Shown here: piece by piece, positions 3,994-6,619 of the stretch
Layout of the letters: every line of letters begins with the position of its first letter
Position numbering within the stretch: position 1 is the stretch's first letter
Assembly: GCA_017514645.1 (NCBI GenBank)
Contig: JAFWJP010000096.1
Location: 1 to 6,619 of the forward strand
Reading direction: 5' to 3'
DNA: 6,619 nucleotides
From: Solobacterium sp.
GTDB lineage: Bacteria; Bacillota_I; Bacilli_A; Erysipelotrichales; Erysipelotrichaceae
Position numbers and translations under genes: made by a program
The notes under the pieces: generated by a model
Database searches by the model: none
Seen by the model: only the letters and a program-made list of their open reading frames with translations
What the model was told of the DNA's origin: nothing

Positions 3994-6037
3994 ACGGATT
4001 TCCGACGATTTCCAGAACAGCCGGGATATGCTCTGATTCCATTCCGGCATTCTGCTGTGCTTCCAGGTCAACCCGTATGGTCTCGGCCTGACCTTCTCCG
4101 AGAGCAGCCAGGATCCCGAACAGCCGGTCGCATTCTTCATACTGTCCGCTGTACAGCAGTGCATACGCCAGATTGAGGTTTGCCAGAACCTGATCCGGCT
4201 GTATCTGCACTGCAGTACGGGCGTCTCTCAGCGCCGCGCTGTAATCACGCAGGTGAATGAGCTCATAATAGGATCGCCAGGCGTGGTACTGCGCGCTGTG
4301 ATAGTTTCCCAGCTCTGCGTATATTGCTTCATACAGGTGCAGACCTTCTTCAAAGAAAGCCCTCGAAGATTCCAGCGTTCCTGCCTTGAAGGCATTTTCG
4401 CCCCGGTTGAGCAGGGATACGGCATAGACCGCTGTCCCGGACGGACTTCCGCTCAGATGCCGGTAGTGCTCGGCCGCAAGTGCGTAGTACTTGTCTGCTT
4501 CAGCGTAATCACCCTGTATGTTCCGGCAAAGACCGTGATTATTGTACAGATTTCCCACCATCAGCTGGTTGTTCAGATTATCAGTATCCAGCGCAAAGAT
4601 CTCTGCGGCAGACTCCGCCTGCAGATATCTCTCGTCTGCTTCTGCGAATCTTCCTTGGTCCATACAGCAGGCGGCGAGTACAGACAGCGTCTGTACCAGG
4701 CTGCGGCGGTTCAGAAGCGTCGCCGGCAGAAGCCGGCATTCCTCCGCCGCTGTATTCAGCCGTTCTTCCGCTCTGTCATACTGCCCGGAACGGTACAGCA
4801 GGACGCCGTAATTGTAGTTTGTTTCCGCCGCGGCAGCAATTGCGTCCGCGGTTTTCTCCGTACCCTCCAGAACGCCGAGGCTCTTTTCGAAGCATTCCGC
4901 CGCATAGGCAGTATCACCTGTACTTACCGCATTGGCACCGGCATTACCCCACGTTCTGGCCAGGATGACAGGATCCACGTCCGTATTATGCATTGCGTCC
5001 AGCGCTTCTGTATAGGCTATGGCTGCGGAATCGTAGTTTCCTGATGCGTGATAGATCGTCGCCTTGTTGTTAAGGGCCGACACAAGGGCAGCCTGGGCTT
5101 TGGCAAAGCCCGCATCAACCAGCCCCCGGTAGATCTCCATGGCCTGTTCTTCTGCGTTCAATGCGTCCTCATAGCTTCCCAGCACACTGGACGCATTCGC
5201 CAGTTTTTCGTAGTTCGCCGCAGCTTCAAACTCCGCGTATTCCTTGTCCGTGGAAAGACGGATGATCCGGTTGATATCCTCGGTGTTCTCCTTGAGCAAG
5301 CCGGCGATCCGTCCGTAGGCACCGGGGATATTGGTCAGTCTGTCCGGCAGTTCATACGTCAGGGCATTCAGGATCTCCATGGATGCCTGTTCATGGGCTG
5401 CCGCTTCATCCCGGTACAACTGCGCCTGCCGCATCAACAGGAACGATACACAGCCGACCGCAAAGAAGCCTGCTGCTGCAGCCGCTGTACGTACAACCAG
5501 GTTCCTGTTCCGGCGCAGACGGTGCTCCCGGAGCAGTTCATCCTCCGGACAGCCGGCAATGTCCGCTATGACCCGGAGCAGTTCCGTCTCCGCCTTGGCA
5601 AGCATCTTCTTCACTGAATTGCCGGGTGTGCGGATATCCAGGGTTCGCTTTTCAATCCCGGGGATCTTCTTCAGAGAAGGTGGAAAGGAAGTTTCCGGAT
5701 CGCCGGTGATCAGAAGCGGATAAATATGCCCTGCCCGGCCGCGTTCAATAAAGACAACCACTTCCCTGTCCACCCATTCCGAAAACGGTGTATCTGTAGA
5801 ACAGACCACGATCAGGCAGTTGGTATTCTGGAGCGCATTGTCGATGGTCGCCGTCAGAACCCGGCTGACAGACAGTTCTTCGGTATCCCGGAAAGCCCTC
5901 TTTACACCTTCATAGCCTCTGTTCCGGAGGGAATCCGGCAGTTTGTAGCTTTCAATCAGGTTGAAGAGCTTCTCGGTGATCTGGCTGTCGAGGGGCTTAT
6001 GGCGGTAGCTGAAGAATACATCATAGTCGTAGCTCAT
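3992..6037 (-). CDS. TIR domain, transmembrane, TPR-repeat protein
   Basis: A 681-residue three-part protein. The TIR domain is at about 1-165: YDVFFSYRH (5-13), a BB-loop-like FRDTEELSVS (49-58), CLIVVCS (74-80) and SEWVDRE (86-92). Glu92 lies where NAD-cleaving TIR domains keep their catalytic glutamate, so NADase activity is possible but unproven. Basic residues (REHRLRRNR, 170-178) precede one hydrophobic helix (about 180-202), predicting TIR inside and the rest outside. The remainder is mostly helical tetratricopeptide repeats, about nine by eye, for example at 321-348, 407-438, 450-481, 496-528, 542-572 and 618-648. TPRs bind proteins or peptides. The ATG overlaps the stop of the upstream TIR gene (ATGA), and GGAGGG (6052-6047) lies nine bases ahead, so the two are cotranscribed and likely translationally coupled. 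Similar TIR proteins with membrane helices are common in gut Bacillota; their roles are mostly unknown. Defence or signalling is inference. Confidence 0.92.
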   Translation of the reverse strand: MSYDYDVFFSYRHKPLDSQITEKLFNLIESYKLPDSLRNRGYEGVKRAFRDTEELSVSRVLTATIDNALQNTNCLIVVCSTDTPFSEWVDREVVVFIERGRAGHIYPLLITGDPETSFPPSLKKIPGIEKRTLDIRTPGNSVKKMLAKAETELLRVIADIAGCPEDELLREHRLRRNRNLVVRTAAAAAGFFAVGCVSFLLMRQAQLYRDEAAAHEQASMEILNALTYELPDRLTNIPGAYGRIAGLLKENTEDINRIIRLSTDKEYAEFEAAANYEKLANASSVLGSYEDALNAEEQAMEIYRGLVDAGFAKAQAALVSALNNKATIYHASGNYDSAAIAYTEALDAMHNTDVDPVILARTWGNAGANAVSTGDTAYAAECFEKSLGVLEGTEKTADAIAAAAETNYNYGVLLYRSGQYDRAEERLNTAAEECRLLPATLLNRRSLVQTLSVLAACCMDQGRFAEADERYLQAESAAEIFALDTDNLNNQLMVGNLYNNHGLCRNIQGDYAEADKYYALAAEHYRHLSGSPSGTAVYAVSLLNRGENAFKAGTLESSRAFFEEGLHLYEAIYAELGNYHSAQYHAWRSYYELIHLRDYSAALRDARTAVQIQPDQVLANLNLAYALLYSGQYEECDRLFGILAALGEGQAETIRVDLEAQQNAGMESEHIPAVLEIVGNP

Positions 6038-6619
6038 GATCTGCTGCCCTCCTCTCCGTCAAGAAGGTCCTCCAGACCCAGTTCATACAGGGACTGCCGG
6101 GCATGTTCCACAGCTTCCTCGATGTAGACGAGCGCTGCAGGATCATCCTTGAACCGTTCGGGCAGCTCGTTCATCGTCCGCTGTACGATTTCCGCACTCA
6201 GGGTTGTCTGTTCTTCAGCGATCCTGCCTTCTGCCCGGGCAATCTGCCCGAGGCGCAGGAAAACGCCTGCTGTACTGAGGCAGATGACTGCGGCTGCGAC
6301 CAGGATTGTACGGGCCGTTCTGCGTGCACGTGCCCGGTGCCGCTGTTCCAGTGCATCCGGGTGAAGCCCGAGCACGGACGCTGTAATGCGCACGGTCTCA
6401 TAGCGCAGCAGCTGCTTTCTGCGGGCCGGTGTATCGGCTCTGAGATCCGCCGCGACGGGCTCTATGGTCTCTGTACGCTCCACCACCGTCATGTCCGGCA
6501 TGATGTACTGGACGACTTCGTGTTCGATGAAGCTCGGCGGGAAGGCTTCGGCGGGCTCTCCGCGGACAATGACCGCAATGATGCGGTCCTTGCCGGATTG
6601 TTCACGGAAGTAGTCCAGA
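6034..6619 (-). CDS. TIR domain-transmembrane protein, N-terminus beyond the window
   Basis: The frame is open to the window edge; 194 residues are visible, read from 6618. The visible part starts inside a TIR domain: LDYFREQ, then DRIIAVIVRGEP and FPPSF, matching the second half of the TIR domain downstream (GHIYPLLITGDP, SFPPSL). A basic stretch (RHRARARRTAR) and a single hydrophobic helix (visible residues about 104-123) follow, then a tail of roughly 70 residues without TPRs. The stretch after the helix (EIVQRTMNELPERF) aligns with the same place in the next gene (EILNALTYELPDRL), so the two are paralogues and the second gained, or the first lost, the TPR part. An ATG at 6501 opens a shorter frame of 155 residues but would begin in mid-domain and is not the real start. 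The stop TGA (6036-6034) overlaps the next ATG. Whether the catalytic Glu is present cannot be seen, as it would lie just outside the window. Confidence 0.87.
   Translation of the reverse strand, partial: LDYFREQSGKDRIIAVIVRGEPAEAFPPSFIEHEVVQYIMPDMTVVERTETIEPVAADLRADTPARRKQLLRYETVRITASVLGLHPDALEQRHRARARRTARTILVAAAVICLSTAGVFLRLGQIARAEGRIAEEQTTLSAEIVQRTMNELPERFKDDPAALVYIEEAVEHARQSLYELGLEDLLDGEEGSRS
6047..6052 (-). promoter_or_regulatory. Ribosome binding site of the TIR-TPR gene
   Basis: GGAGGG lies nine bases before the ATG at 6037, inside the end of the upstream TIR gene. It confirms the ATGA-overlap start and allows re-initiation after the upstream stop. Confidence 0.8.

Noticed and set aside
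4253..5044. Plus-strand open frame of 263 codons inside the TIR-TPR gene
   Set aside because: Shadow of the TPR coding region on the other strand, without a domain or ribosome site.
1..6619. CRISPR arrays, insertion sequences, tRNA genes or prophage genes
   Set aside because: No direct-repeat array, transposase, terminal repeats, cloverleaf or phage protein was seen on either strand.

Overview
The window looks like a Bacillota (Firmicutes) chromosome of middling GC, probably close to the replication origin. The reasons are the serS, SRP RNA, tadA and dnaX cluster (tadA, the SRP RNA gene and dnaX also lie together near the origin in Bacillus subtilis), a serine T-box riboswitch, and two perfect 16-bp parS sites. 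The SRP RNA is of the short 4.5S kind without an Alu domain, which argues against a close Bacillus or Clostridium relative and fits groups such as Erysipelotrichia or Lactobacillales. This placement is inference; no ribosomal RNA or other strong marker is present.

Layout. Positions 1-3000 are a housekeeping block read on the minus strand. In transcription order it holds a serine T-box leader (about 2930-2701), serS (2679-1375), its terminator, parS site 1, the SRP RNA gene (about 1270-1190), tadA (1184-678), its terminator, and the 5' part of dnaX (from 613). The dnaX reading frame meets an in-frame TAG at 7-5, four bases from the window edge. parS site 2 lies inside the T-box leader, where RNA stem III is expected. 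A divergent promoter pair with overlapping -35 boxes at about 2960 separates serS from a plus-strand lipoprotein gene of unknown function (3011-3928).

Positions 3992-6619 are an accessory block on the minus strand, convergent with the lipoprotein gene. It holds two tandem paralogues that overlap by ATGA. The upstream one is cut by the window edge and is a TIR-transmembrane protein with a short tail. The downstream one is a TIR-transmembrane-TPR protein of 681 residues. Both have a strongly basic stretch just before a single membrane helix, which predicts a cytoplasmic TIR domain and an external C-terminal part, a receptor-like arrangement.

Together, the first half serves translation (serine tRNA charging controlled by uncharged tRNA-Ser, wobble inosine formation in tRNA), protein targeting (SRP RNA) and replication (clamp loader), with chromosome segregation sites built into its intergenic and leader DNA. 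The second half is a candidate envelope-spanning TIR signalling or defence module, possibly linked with the neighbouring lipoprotein.
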